NCBI GenBank assembly: GCA_004026145.2 | Contig: CP034996.1 | Coordinates: 15,700,641-15,764,640, forward strand | Reading direction: 5' to 3' | Origin: Takifugu bimaculatus | Taxonomy: Eukaryota > Chordata > Actinopteri > Tetraodontiformes > Tetraodontidae | Length of the DNA: 64,000 bases | Position numbers and translations under genes: made by a program | Shown: piece after piece, positions 13,962 through 25,184 of the stretch | Position numbering within the stretch: position 1 is the first letter of the stretch | Layout of the letters: the number at the start of each line of letters is the position of its first letter | Notes under the pieces: model-generated | What the model saw: the letters and a program-made list of their open reading frames with translations, nothing else | What the model was told of the DNA's origin: nothing | Databases searched by the model: none

Positions 13962-13963
<2 letters not shown>
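11396..13963. other. Gene-poor sequence
   Basis: No supported gene or clear repeat. Positions 11,500-11,850 and 12,480-12,900 are AT-leaning single-copy-like DNA with several TTAAT/ATTAA words. The CTCF-type motif at 13,271-13,289 is the only strong site recognised. Short open frames (at most 91 codons) have no recognisable content. Confidence 0.55.
13271..13289 (-). promoter_or_regulatory. CTCF-type motif (minus orientation)
   Basis: The minus strand reads CCCCACTAGGGGGCGCACT, a near-perfect vertebrate CTCF core (CCACTAGGGGGCGC). It has the same orientation as the 8,013 site and lies 5.3 kb from it. Occupancy is inferred. Confidence 0.6.
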
Positions 13964-14011
<48 letters not shown>

Positions 14012-14012
14012 T
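13964..14012. repeat. (TG)n microsatellite
   Basis: About 24 uninterrupted TG units followed by GTGTC. It is a simple dinucleotide repeat that can form Z-DNA, and it is the source of a cysteine/valine frame (13,964-14,359). Confidence 0.95.
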
Positions 14013-14157
14013 GTCTAAAAGCCGTCATCTTTGCAGTGATAGCTCCTCTGTGCCTCCAGGGTTCTGCTCAGGTGTTGCTTTCCCTCTTTCATTTCCCTAA
14101 TACGTTCCGCATCTCAGGAAAATTACAGCCCTCGCTGCTGTGGGCGGTGTGTCTGGT

Positions 14158-14198
14158 CTCACGCTCACGCTCACGCTCACGCTCGCACGCTCGCGCTC
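14158..14198. repeat. (CACGCT)n hexanucleotide repeat
   Basis: Four CACGCT units followed by variant CGCACGCT/CGCGCT units. A six-base period keeps all frames open, so the overlapping frames on the plus strand are not evidence of a gene. Confidence 0.85.
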
Positions 14199-14199
14199 C

Positions 14200-15230
14200 A
14201 CCTGCCACCGGAGTGGAATCTGTGGAGCAGGTTCAGTGCGAAGGTTATTTCATCGGCATCCTCCTCAAACTTTGCACAGCAGAAACACGCCTGCAGTCGG
14301 TTCATATCTGCTCACTGAATGAAGAAAAAAACGGTGTAATTCAAATTAGACTAATTTAGCTGCGACGGAACAAAAGAAAAAATAAACAAAACTCATGAAA
14401 CGAGGCAGGTGGGGTTTAGACTTGGCAGCCAGCTGGCTGAATGCCCGTTCCTGCTCGGCCTGCTTTGGGCTCAACAGGCGCTACAGAGAGAATAAATGAT
14501 CACGCCGCCACGGGCGATCTGCCTCCTTTGGCCCTGGCTCGCCCGCTTCCACCGGCCAAGTTGCCTTTCCTCCTGAAATGTTCGCCTCTATTCATCACGC
14601 TCGAACAACATTAATGGCCTCCGCAGACGAGGCACCGGCTGCCTGACCTCCCCCAAACCTGGATCCACCCGCTGATTCAGAGGAGGTGCGGAAACCTGCC
14701 GCGTCAGAGCGGGATGAGCTCGTTAAAGGGTGATCCAGCGCCCCCCCCCGTGATCTACAGCCGGAGCGCACCCCTGCACTGCGACGCCGGTGCACACGGG
14801 GACAGATAAAACCGGCGGTAATGAAAATGAATGTCCCCCCTCTGAGCTCAATACAGTTCTATTATGGGGTATATTTGTCCGGGGCAGGATTCCAGACTCC
14901 TCCGCCGGTGTTCCACTCTCCAGGCCCGCTGCGCCGTAACGTGGAGCTAATCACACCAAAGCAGCTCTGCCCCGACCCAATCCTCGGGTTTTGTGGCTTT
15001 GTTTTCCTGCTCCGTCACCTTTATCGAGTGACAAGAGCCTGCTGTTTATTTTGTCTGTTTGTTCCACCGCTGCACTGACAACACTGGGCTGTTGCCAGGG
15101 ACATCCCATAATTCTGGCAGGAGCGGGGTGGAGGGAGCAGGGAGGAAACCCTGAACAAGAGCGCTGAATCTGGCCCGTTTCGAAAAAAGATGGCAGGAAA
15201 CAAATCACAGGAGGCAGAAGCAGATGTGGC
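14200..15230. other. Gene-poor, moderately CpG-rich sequence
   Basis: No supported gene. Positions 14,440-14,800 are GC-rich with scattered CpG and a C-run at 14,741-14,750. Open frames of 60-85 codons have no recognisable domain. No exon with paired splice sites could be recognised. Confidence 0.5.
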
Positions 15231-15898
15231 TCAGAACCATCCGCTCATCTACGGGCCACGTCAGAACCATCATGTCAGAACCATCCGCTCATCTACGGGC
15301 CACGCCAGAACCATCATATCAGAACCATCCGCTCATCTACGGGCCACGCCAGAACCATCATATCAGAACCATCCGCTCATCTACGGGCCACGTCAGAACC
15401 ATCATATCAGAACCATCCGCTCATCTACCGGCCACGTCAGAACCATCATGTCAGAACCATCCGCTCATCTACCGGCCACGTCAGAACCATCATGTCAGAA
15501 CCATCCGCTCATCTACGGGCCACATCAGAACCTTAATGTCAGAACCATCCGCTCATCTACGGGCCACGTCAGAACCATCATGTCAGAACCATCCGCTCAT
15601 CTACGGGCCACGTCAGAACCATCATGTCAGAACCATCCGCTCATCTACCGGCCACGTCAGAACCATCATGTCAGAACCATCCGCTCATCTACGGGCCACG
15701 TCAGAACCATCACGTCAGAACCATCATGTCAGAACCATCCGCTCATCTACGGGCCACGTCAGAACCATCACGTCAGAACCATCATGTCAGAACCATCCGC
15801 TCATCTACGGGCCACATCAGAACCATCATGTCAGAACCATCCGCTCATCTACGGGCCTGTCAGAACCATCATGTCAGAACCATCAGCTCATCTACTGG

Positions 15899-15900
<2 letters not shown>
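15231..15900. repeat. Minisatellite, ~44-bp unit built from TCAGAACCATC subunits
   Basis: About 15 units, each with a 30-base block (TCAGAACCATCCGCTCATCT, then ACGGGCCACG) followed by a 14-base block (TCAGAACCATCATG). Variants include ACCGGCC for ACGGGCC, CACATCAG for CACGTCAG, and units with an extra 14-base block near 15,705-15,790. The 44-base period is not a multiple of three, so the frame rotates each unit and all three plus-strand frames stay open (15,190-16,272, 15,224-15,988, 15,624-16,178). These frames are artefacts of the repeat. Confidence 0.95.

Positions 15901-15956
<56 letters not shown>
15901..15956. repeat. (CA)n microsatellite abutting the minisatellite
   Basis: 28 AC/CA units begin exactly where the last minisatellite unit ends in GGCCAC. 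The shared CAC end suggests that the dinucleotide run expanded from the edge of the minisatellite array. Confidence 0.95.
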
Positions 15957-15958
<2 letters not shown>

Positions 15959-16740
15959 AGGCCAGTGGAAAAGACGTTTCTCCATTAACGACGCCTCCTC
16001 CAGATTCAAAACGGTGCAAAATCCGACAGAAGGAAGTGCGTCTGAGTCCATCCCTCCTCCTAATGTCTGTTCCTGCTTTGCCTCTGAAGGGTTTTATGAA
16101 TCGCAGCGAGACGACTCCGTCACCGGCGCCGCTCTTCCATCTTTGTGTTCATCTGCGTCTCACCCGCAGCGTCGTTAGACGCCACCGATCACACCGACGT
16201 TTGATCACTGGAGTCACGCTCAGGAACATAAGGTGCCCTTTTGAGTTGAGGAAAAGAATCCTCAACCTTTAGGAAGGATGTTGAGATGTGGCACTGCCTG
16301 AAGACCTTTTTAATTTAAGTCAAGTTAAGCCGCGGCTACGGTGGCGGTCGGCGGTGGAGCCTTTGGCGCGACGTGAAGGTTAAAACTGAGGGTGAAATGC
16401 TGCTTCCGCTTCCCGCAGCATTTGTTCTCCTTTATTTCACAGTAGCGCTGAAATATCTTTAAGAAGCTAATGGAATACAATTATGAGCCCTGAGCCGAGA
16501 GCATATTTTATGTATGAACAGAAAACACTTTAGACGGATATATGGGGCACCGTCTAAACCAACAGGTAGAGATGTAAACCAATTAGATAACAGCGTGACT
16601 TTAATGATTTCCATACAAGCGCCTTCTTGATGCTAATGATATGCAAAGAAGTTCCTAAATTAATCACATGTAGGGGTGTGATACCCTCTCTTTGCCTTGG
16701 GCTATGTTCTAGACCCATGGGTTGTTGGTTTACACACCTG

Positions 16741-16790
16741 CACCCACCCACTTACCCACCCACACACACACACCCACACACACACACACA
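16741..16790. repeat. CACC/(CA)n compound repeat
   Basis: CACCCACTTACCCACC followed by short CA runs interrupted by CCC. It is a degenerate compound microsatellite. Confidence 0.85.
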
Positions 16791-17067
16791 TCGCGTCCCA
16801 TTACCAGCCATCATCTCATCGTGCATAAGCCGTAGGGAAACATTTGTGCTGGAACTGTACACGCAGAAATCTCCCATCTGTGCGTTGGAAACCATCCAGT
16901 CCAGCGGTCGACCGTCCAACCGGGGGCTCGGAGCGCCTCATCAGATCTCTGATGCGTTGTCAATAATTGAGCACTCACAAATCTTTCATGAGACAGTTGC
17001 TCGCTCCGAACACGCCAGCAGTCAGATGCCACTATCATCGCAGTGCCTTAACACTGTGTGTGCACAT

Positions 17068-17069
<2 letters not shown>

Positions 17070-17117
<48 letters not shown>
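17070..17117. repeat. (TG)n microsatellite
   Basis: About 24 TG units, following an imperfect TGTGTGTGCACATACG lead-in. Confidence 0.95.
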
Positions 17118-17120
<3 letters not shown>

Positions 17121-18434
17121 TTTTTCTCTCTGTAAATTCCCGGCCTAAGACTTTGTGCTTGACGGAGCAGGATATAATGTGCGGCGCTAACCGGAATCTG
17201 AACCCAGCGGTGGGGGAAAAAGTTGCCGGGCAAACCAAAGGAAGCAGCGCCTGTGCCGACATGTGACGCGTGCGCCGAAGCGGCTCTGATAAAGAATTCT
17301 TGATGCGCACGTATTCCAGCGCATTATCTGCGCGCGTGTGTCAGCGCGAGGAGGCCCGGACTCACACTGGGCCGCATCCAGCTGTGATGGTGATAGGAAC
17401 GGAGGAACCTGGGACCGACGCTGCTAACGCTTGCGCTATATTTATATTCGTAATAAGCCTGAAAATGAAAATAAATGTAAGCGGTAAATTTCTACAGCGC
17501 AGCCATGCTGGAGTATTTAAGGCCTTTCGTGACCACGGAGCCTTAAGAAATCCTGGCAGTTTTTCTCTGTTTTGGGAATTGAAAAAGGTACCTTGGAAAA
17601 ATCCCACGATAAAACTGGCTACATCACTAGCTGTATAACGCCCTGCCTCAGTGCATCATGGGTATTCAACTCTTATAACATTATGAGCAGATAATGGCGG
17701 CAATTAACCCTCTTTCCTCTGCATTTTTAAAAAAAAACAACAGCCTTGGAGCCCAGAGAAAAAGTCGTTCCCCAAATTTTCCTTGAAAAAGTACCAAGTA
17801 GGACTTTTGAGATTGCCTGGAATTCTTGAGGGGGCGGGGCTTTGAGCCGAAGAACACCGATTGGTCGTCCTCCATGAAGCTGAAGGGCCACGACAATCCC
17901 GGTGGGTCCGACTGTTGCATCCACTCCTGGTATATTGGGATAACGGGGCCCTTTATTGTCCGCTCCGCATCTTTTCTTCTTTACCTCCTAAATGTAAATG
18001 TTAGATTACACAGAGCTTCTTATTCCCAACATCAGCCAAGTCCAGAATTCCCACTTTACTGCTGAACCCACTCACCCTCCTGGGTTCACGGCCCACAACA
18101 CATTAGAAGTTTGCAGGGGATGAAACCTGACATTCAGGCTGACACGGTCTCCGGACAAAGGAAATAAAACCCCGGATAGGTGAGTAATTAATAATCCATA
18201 CGGGAGGCTTCTTCAGAAACTTCCAGTAACTCGAGCCAGAGTTCTCCAACTCCTCAGTGGGATTCTTCTCCTCCACTGATTCTGCTGCGTTTCCCAGCAT
18301 CACCGTTCCATCCACTTCCCCTCCACGTTTGCTTGTGTTGTTCTGCTCCTTGATTAATGAATATCGACTCCGTCCCCTCTTATCTCCCCCAGTCACTCAA
18401 TCCCATCGTTGTTTGTTTTATAATGAAGGGATGG

Positions 18435-18456
18435 AGGGGGGGGGGGGGGGGGGGGG
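18435..18456. repeat. Poly-G tract
   Basis: An uninterrupted run of about 22 G flanked by GGGATGGA and CGGCAG. Runs of this length are unstable and hard to sequence, so the exact length is uncertain. They can form a G-quadruplex. Confidence 0.9.
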
Positions 18457-18809
18457 CGGCAGAGCGGAAAGGTGCAGAAGAGACGCGGGACGCTCGGACG
18501 TCAACGTCGGCCAACACAAAAGGCCCGGGGCCAAACGTGTTCTGTGGAGAATAAAACGTATAGATTCTTTTAGAACAACACACCAACAACAAATCACATT
18601 ATCGTCAACTAGAAAACAGACTAAAGAGTCTCTTTAAGTCCATTAAAAAAAGACACAATCTATTGGACCGCATGAATATTCAGCCCCTTTTATAGATTTG
18701 TCTTCTGTCTCCATGGATCCGGTCTCATTCGCTCTGGGATGAATTTTGCCCCATGCTGAGTCAAAGTCCGTCAGGTCTCATGAGGATCAGCCACGACCCC
18801 CCTCACCCC

Positions 18810-18829
18810 CTCACCCCCCCACACACACA

Positions 18830-18866
<37 letters not shown>
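18810..18866. repeat. (CA)n microsatellite with C-rich lead
   Basis: A CACCCCCC-type lead followed by about 22 CA units with one TCAC interruption. Confidence 0.95.
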
Positions 18867-18869
<3 letters not shown>

Positions 18870-20411
18870 TTCAAGTCCAGCACAGAGTTTGACTCTTGAA
18901 CTCCACAGAGGCCTTTTCAGCTGTTTTTTGTGCCTCGGGATATGAAAATGATCCCCATAACCAACAAGGGCGACCAGGCTTGTCAACAGCCCAGAGAAAC
19001 GTCCTTCAGATGACCTTGGAGTCACTCACAGAGGACACTTATTTTCTGTGTCACGTTAACAGGAGACCAGAACAACATTCCACTACATTTGCTCTGAGAT
19101 TTCCTTTCTGTAAAGGCGTGAAAAGAAAGGAACTGCCGACTGATATCGCAGCTAGAGATGCCAAAAGTCGGTTTTCCGGCGTATTGCATGAAAGTTAGAA
19201 AGTCCTGGTAAAGAACACAAACGGAGGGATTGCACAGCAGCTGGGTGCTGTAGTCCACAAAGTGTTTGGTATCTTCTTACCTCGTCGGAGTCTAAACTCT
19301 GAGCAGCGGTTGTAATAAACATGATTATCTCTTTATAGTGGATGATTACACATAATGGGAGTCTTTTTTTTTTGTTCTGCTTCCCAATTGCAGAGCATGA
19401 AATGTCGCGCCTGGCGCTTTTCCGAACAGACGAGAGGAGCAGTCCAACACGAGAGGGACATGAACGTTACTTAGAGAGGTGTGATTGTCCAACATCAGTC
19501 ATAAATGTCATCCACCATGTTCCTAAAGGTCAGCAGGGAAAACGGGAAAGACGTGGACGGGAAAGGAGCTCCTCTCCCAGTCTGGTGATAAACCTGCATC
19601 AAAGCTCACGTCGAGGCATTAAAGCAGATGTGTTCGTTTGCAGAGGGGGGAGGCGGCGTATCGATCAGCTGAGCGGTGCGGCACAGCCGAGCGGAGCGCG
19701 GGGTCACGCTGACAGATAAATGCTGCCGCCTCCGGCGGGGCTCTGGCTCAGATGAGCGGCGCCGCGGCTCCATCTTGATCAGCCTGGGGAACGACCAGTA
19801 AACAGGCGTAACACGTCCAACTGTGGCAGTAGCAACGTCGCTGGTAGGTAATCAGGTGGAGGGGCGACGGATGGCAGCGGCAGGAAGCTCCTCAACGCCT
19901 CATTTTTAACATTTCCAAAGAAGGAGACGTTGATTTTTCTCCTAGTTGAGCTACTAAAGAGGGTGGAAGCTCTTCAGCATGTGTGGGGCACCTGCTCTCC
20001 TTTAAAACGCACAACCAGGGCTGTGATTCACCTCCTCACTCTTTATTGTTGTCTTTTTTCGGCGTGCCTGAGGTGACAGAATGAAATATTACCCCTCGAT
20101 GTCCATATTACACCCCCCCCACCCCCTCACATAAACATTTTATTAAGTCCATCCTATAAATGCTCTTATCTGAGTCCCTGAGGGTTTCATCAGCCTGTCT
20201 GTCCTCTTCACTCTCTGCTGGCTGATTACAAGGCTTCGCTTTTTTACAGACACTTTGTGTTTATTCCCCGTCCTGGTTTTTGTTGTGTGTTGCGAGCGAT
20301 TATTGGCGGTGCGGAGACGAGGGCCACCACCCCCTCCACCCCCCTTGGGAAAATTCAGGGCACCAGTTATCTGAAAACAGAGAATGTGGACGACATTTCA
20401 AAAACCTGAAG

Positions 20412-20419
20412 ATTTGCAT
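20412..20419 (+). promoter_or_regulatory. POU octamer ATTTGCAT
   Basis: A perfect octamer, the consensus for POU-domain factors. A second perfect octamer lies at 48,996-49,003. Eight-base matches occur by chance at about this frequency, so this is a weak call. Confidence 0.2.
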
Positions 20420-20470
20420 CATGTTTCTATAATCACGTCCTTAAACCAGCAGAAGAAAGTGAAGCACCTG

Positions 20471-21036
20471 CATCATCCATCCATCCATCCATCCATCCAT
20501 CCATCCATCCATCCATCCATCCATCCATCCATCCATCCATCCCACCCACCCATCCATCCATCCACCCACCCACTCCATCCATCTATCTATCCATCCATCC
20601 ATCCATCCATCCATCCATCCATCCACCCACCTACCCACCCACCCATCCATCCATCCACCCACCCACCCATCCACCCACCCACTCCATCCATCCATCCATC
20701 CATCCATCCATCCATCCATCCATCCATCCATCCATCCATCCATCCATCCACCCACACACCCCCACTCCATCCATCCATCCATCCATCCATCCATCCACCC
20801 ACCACCCACCCACCATCCATCCATCCACCCACCCATCCACCCACCCACTCATCCATCCATCCATCCATCCATCCATCCATCCATCCATCCACATCCATCC
20901 ATCCACCACCCACCCACCCACCCATCCATCCATCCATCCCATCCATCCATCCACACACCCACCCACCACCCACCCACCCATCCATCCATCCATCCATCCA
21001 CCCACCCACCCACCCATCCATCCATCCATCCATCCA
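20471..21036. repeat. (CATC)n/(CACC)n tetranucleotide satellite, 566 bp
   Basis: The longest simple repeat in the window. Blocks of pure CATC alternate with CACC blocks, a few CTAT variants (near 20,580) and single-base slips that reset phase. All six frames stay open for long stretches (plus: His-Pro-Ser; minus: Met-Asp-Gly-Trp), and none of these is a gene. A tract like this is a likely assembly and length-polymorphism hotspot. Confidence 0.97.
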
Positions 21037-21289
21037 GGTCTAATTACTCCCATTACACTCAGTTATGGGATCTTTAGGACCTCAGAAACGGGCCTTCTGA
21101 CTGAGATTTTGGGTTCCTCTTTAAACCATCTCAGAAAGCGTCACTACCTGGTGGTTATTCAGTCCCATGAACTTGAACTTTCCTCTGAGAAAAGTGGAGA
21201 GCGCTGACTCCTCGTCCCCCCATTACTCCCCGCTCTCCTCACTTTCTGCAAAACTCTTCTGAATTAATCGACATCCTCTCGCCCGGCTT

Positions 21290-22020
21290 GTTCAGGATTA
21301 CTCACCTGGCTCTCCCCGCAGGCCTATTAAACACCCCTGGAGTCTCGGCCGCCGACCAGACGGCTGCACATTCTTAATGGCCATTAATATTCAGAGCAGA
21401 ATGGTGGAACAATCAAATTCGGGGAGATCCGAAAATTCCTTTCAGCGAGGGGCCTTGTATTGATAGCAGGCAATTTCACATCTCATCTGGCAGAAGTGGC
21501 CTTATTGAATATGAGCGGACGGGGAGACAGAATTTCAATGTGGCTCTCACATGTCACCCACGGAGAGGTTCTAGGCCTGCAGGCTCCTCCTCATCGCCCA
21601 GGGTGAACCCATTGTTGCCCATAATATGTTTCTAAAAGCTTTCTTTTTCACTTGTCCTGTCAACAGGATTTTCTATTCAGCGCGAGCCCTTTAACTCCCC
21701 GACAACCAGACAATCACATTATTTCATTTCAGGAGTACCTGCGGCGCCGATCTGCCACTCATGCTTCCCCGGCACTGGCTGGGAATTCGCGGCCCCTTTT
21801 TAGCGGATTTTTCTCTATTCTTTTTCATGTATAAAGCTGCAAAAAACCATCATGTAATCCTTTCAGGCATCTTTTGATCTCAGCTACCTAATGTGGCCGA
21901 GAGATTCCCTATGACTTAGAGGGCCAAATTAATATATATAATGCTGTCCGAAACAATCAGGGAGGTTTCGAAATAGACTTAAAAGGCCAAAAGCAGCTGT
22001 GCAAATCCGGTTGCCTGAAA
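21290..22020. promoter_or_regulatory. Candidate conserved non-coding block with palindromic homeodomain site
   Basis: About 730 bp free of tandem repeats, AT-leaning, with many developmental-factor words: the 14-base palindrome TTAATGGCCATTAA (21,374-21,387), TAATATTC just after it, AACAATCAAATTC, GACAATCACATTATTTC and CCAAATTAATATATAT. It holds no credible open frame. This is the texture of teleost developmental enhancers, but conservation has not been observed and the call is inference. Confidence 0.35.
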
Positions 22021-22025
22021 ACAGC

Positions 22026-22312
22026 TCACGTGTTTGGAATAAATGCCGTTGCTGCTTTCACATCCGCCCCCTCCTCACACATTCCCAGGACCGTCATGAC
22101 CTGGAATGTGTTTCCCTGGTTAAGATGTTTCTGCAACTTTTCATGAAGATCTTTAAGTATGGGTCCCTCATTTAGCTCTGCTAGCTTCTCTGCTAGCCGC
22201 TGTTCTTCCGCTGAGTGGTTTTGAGTCACCTGCTCGTGGTTCCGCTGAATTTATTCCTCCACAAAGACGATCCTGCGTCCATAATGTTTCCAATATCCCT
22301 GAAAACATCCAT
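22026..22312 (-). pseudogene. Frame-broken protein-coding relic, family unknown
   Basis: On the minus strand an ATG at 22,312 opens a frame of 28 codons (starting MDVFRDIGNIMDAGSS) that stops at 22,226. An overlapping frame, open from just after a stop at 22,253 to a stop at 22,026, continues with protein-like content: a charged, amphipathic stretch (SAEEQRLAEKLAELNEGP), then ILKDLHEKLQKHLNQGN and MTVLGMCEEGADVKAA. Both frames have balanced composition without low complexity, which is unusual here, and a single frameshift would join them. I do not recognise the family. An old transposon-derived or retrocopied fragment is the simplest reading. Chance remains possible at this length. Confidence 0.3.
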
Positions 22313-22723
22313 GATGCTGCTAGGGTGAGATTGCAAAGTCACCAAAATTTACCAGGTGTGTTGATTCATCTGTTTGCTGCACATTAAAACTTCAAGATGG
22401 AACTTTTAGCATCCCTGTGCCTGAAGCCTCCCCAATCGGCTGCTATTGTATTGACCCCTCTGCCCTTGTATTTCCTCTCTTTCTCCAGCCTGCAGACGTG
22501 CCCGCAGGCCAGTCTGCTCTGTCTTTGCTCACACCACACTTGTGTTTCCTGCATCCTGACTATTTACTGACCTTTCTTTCTTTTTTTTCTCTCCATCAGG
22601 CAAAATGGCTTCTCATGAATAGTTCAGGGCTCCCTCCTGCAGCCTGCGTTTGTCACATTGATTCACCTCCTGCACCCTTCCTTCCTCCTCTCCTCACTTT
22701 CAGGTGTTATTTACACAGAAAGC

Positions 22724-22749
22724 TTTCTATTAACCCTTTCTATTAACCC
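22724..22749. repeat. Short tandem duplication, 13-bp unit
   Basis: Two adjacent copies of TTTCTATTAACCC. A second small tandem pair (AAAACTATTGGA twice, 15-bp period) lies at 22,834-22,861. Both are probably local replication slippage. Confidence 0.7.
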
Positions 22750-23204
22750 TGAGTCCTCCTCTTCTTTAATCTGCCTCAGTGTCTCTCTAACTCCTACCCG
22801 TCAGTCTACCTCTTTGAAACAAGGTAGAAAATTTAAAACTATTGGAGTTAAAACTATTGGAAAACGTCTAGATTCGGTTTTAGGTTTCCGCCATTTCCCA
22901 GAAAGTCCAACAGAAAAGAGCCTGAAATCATCAGTCTGTAAACTAGAAAGCTATTTTTTAGCACTTGGCTAACCGGCTTTTGCAGATGGAAGACTTCAAT
23001 TGAATACCTAAATTTAAAAATGCCAAGCACAGGAATTGAATAATGAATCTGACCAGTCCAAACTTCTACTCTTTCATATAAATAACAACCAGCCAACAGT
23101 CTGATTGTTGCTACTGTCGTCACTGAAGCCTGGATCGGGATAATTGGATCTCCGGCCTCACGTTTATTACCTTCATTTAACAAAAGAATGTGTTTGCTGA
23201 TCAT

Positions 23205-23560
23205 ACATATTGTTTCTGGGATGTTTTAAATTCATTATTTCCCACCTGGGAAAATTAATTTGACTGTATTCTTGGCGAGTTCGCTGGCAGCGGCGCGGAA
23301 GAAATATGTAGCAATAATCTCTCCGCAGGCAAATGGCTGAATCCTGTTCTTCTTTTTAAATGTCAAGGAATAATTAAAAGATTCTTTGTTGGTAAAACTT
23401 GAGTCGATAGTATTTTTCTTCGTTGGAAATTATGACAGCAGTCATAAAGGCGATAGATTTGGGCTCCTGCTGTTCAAATTGATGACGGAAATCAATGAAG
23501 CCGCAGGAAAAATAATCTTTCTTTCCACATTATTTCTCTCACTTTACACCATTTAAGACC
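23205..23560. promoter_or_regulatory. Candidate conserved non-coding block with MEIS/HOX/PBX words
   Basis: AT-rich, repeat-free DNA. TGACAG (23,433-23,438, MEIS/PREP-type) is followed two bases later by GTCATAAA (23,441-23,448, posterior-HOX-type). ATTGAT and ATCAAT form an inverted pair (23,478-23,496), and further TTAATT/AATTAA words lie at 23,250 and 23,372. No open frame of note. Function is inferred from motif clustering only. Confidence 0.35.
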
Positions 23561-24295
23561 GGTGGTGTGTTCAAGTGTTGCTAATCTGAGTTTATTTTCC
23601 TGTGAATGTGCCTTTATTACACAACATTGCGTTCGATTTCAGTGTAGTTCCATTAGTTTCTCCAGTTTATCACCAGCCTCAAGAGCAGTTGTGTGTTTTC
23701 ACAGTTGGGACTTAAAAAGCTTTATTCTTGCATTTACCGGCCCCTGTAGGCTCAGGCCGTCATCCCCTGAATCAGCCACGCCATATGGCCCATACTGTCC
23801 CACATTAACCGTTAAAATGTGCATCCTGAGTAATCTCCCATCCCACGAATCCCTGACTCCTCATGAATAAAGTTCCACTTATTGCTATCTTTCATTTGGG
23901 TTGTGCTGGAATGGACAGAAGAGGTTTAAAGAAAGTAAATAACAACAATTATGATTATTAATTTTTAACTGTCAGTATTTCTGCATGTGCTTTTGTTCAA
24001 TACCAACAAGTGAGCATTTCTATAAAGGCTCTCGGCATCATTTCATCAGTATATATTTCTCTTGGGTCACATTTATCGTAAATAAAAACACATTTTCTCA
24101 TTAGCGAAATGGTTGATAGTAACGATGATATGGGTAATAAACCCAATCAAATGAAGAAAAAAGGCTCAACAACGTCCTGCTGCTGTAAACAGCTGCATTA
24201 ATTCAGCCTGTTATTACTGTTACTTTGTGTTATTATCACATCAGCCCCCAGAACACTCCTGCCCCGGTCATGACGATGGCGCCAACGTTTCCCTC

Positions 24296-24522
24296 ACAAA
24301 GGTGCAAAATGACACAAATGTGATACAGGCGCCATCAGACCGTCTAAAAGGATGGCTGGGCCTCGACCACGGCGCTTTGAAAGATGGCTGCCGCGCACGG
24401 TTCCACAAAGACGCCCTCTAACATGTGTCGCCTCGCGCCATTTTCCGTCTCAGTCGTCTCTGACAAAGGGTGTGATGATGATATGCCGGCACATCGGACG
24501 ACTCGTCTGTTTCCAACAAAGG
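24296..24522 (+). promoter_or_regulatory. Cluster of four SOX/TCF-type ACAAAG sites
   Basis: ACAAAG occurs at 24,296, 24,405, 24,463 and 24,516, all on the plus strand; the last is the fuller AACAAAGG. GATGGCGCC and AAGATGGCTGCC words, similar to YY1 sites, are interspersed (24,275 and 24,382). Same-strand clustering of this six-base word within 230 bp is more than expected by chance. Enhancer function is inferred. Confidence 0.3.
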
Positions 24523-25184
24523 CGCCGTGATTACCGCCTGGCATTTTCACGGACGCCTGTCGGGCCGAGATGAGGGAAGAAGATAGGAAATATGACAAAA
24601 CCCCTCGAGAAAAGGACACTCGTCGCGCTCGTTCGTTCAAATCTAAGGGAAAAAAACATCTTTTGACTGATGCCCACGCTACTGGCGAGGCGTTCAAGGA
24701 CCAGGTCCACCACCTCAAGGGTCGCCACAACAACCTAATTTTAACCAACCCCTCAGTGGCCGCCGCTCTTATCGCCCAATCAATAAACTCTGGCCCTCGT
24801 TCAATCTGACAAGCATCTACATGAGGGGGAGGGGAGGCAATCGCTAAGCACCTGCAGATATGTGATATTGACTAGGGGGCAGATAAGACTTAGCCTACTC
24901 AATCATGCGGTGGAGATTGGGGGCCAGTGAAGTGAACGGCGTGGAGCCGACCCAGAGCGGCTGCAGGGGCACTCGAGCAAAAGGCTGCAGTAATGAAGAC
25001 TGCGGATGGGGATGGGGGGGGGCGGGGGGCCTCGCCCTTCCTGTCAGCGTGGACACGTGAGGGCAACAACAGGCGTCAAAGCCTGCAGGAGCCGCCCGGA
25101 AGTGCCGGACGCCAGGGTGATTTCTAAAAGCTGCTCCCCCAGCACGCAGCGTCACCGTTGACAGGCTGTGTTTAAACAGATCAC

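Larger units (their letters stand above)
15957..20470. other. Gene-poor sequence with scattered microsatellites
   Basis: No supported gene. Besides the listed repeats it holds AT-leaning single-copy-like DNA at 16,270-16,640 and GC-rich DNA at 19,640-19,800. Frames of 100-126 codons at 17,270-17,638, 18,257-18,637, 18,896-19,198 and 19,342-19,719 show no recognisable domain or paired splice sites. Confidence 0.55.

Noticed and set aside
15190..16272. Longest open frame in the window (360 codons, plus)
   Set aside because: It runs through a 44-bp minisatellite and a CA run. All three plus-strand frames are open there because the period rotates the frame.
20384..21043. 219-codon frame on plus and 135-148-codon frames on minus with His-Pro-Ser or Met-Asp-Gly-Trp repeats
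   Set aside because: Pure translation of the CATC/CACC tetranucleotide satellite.
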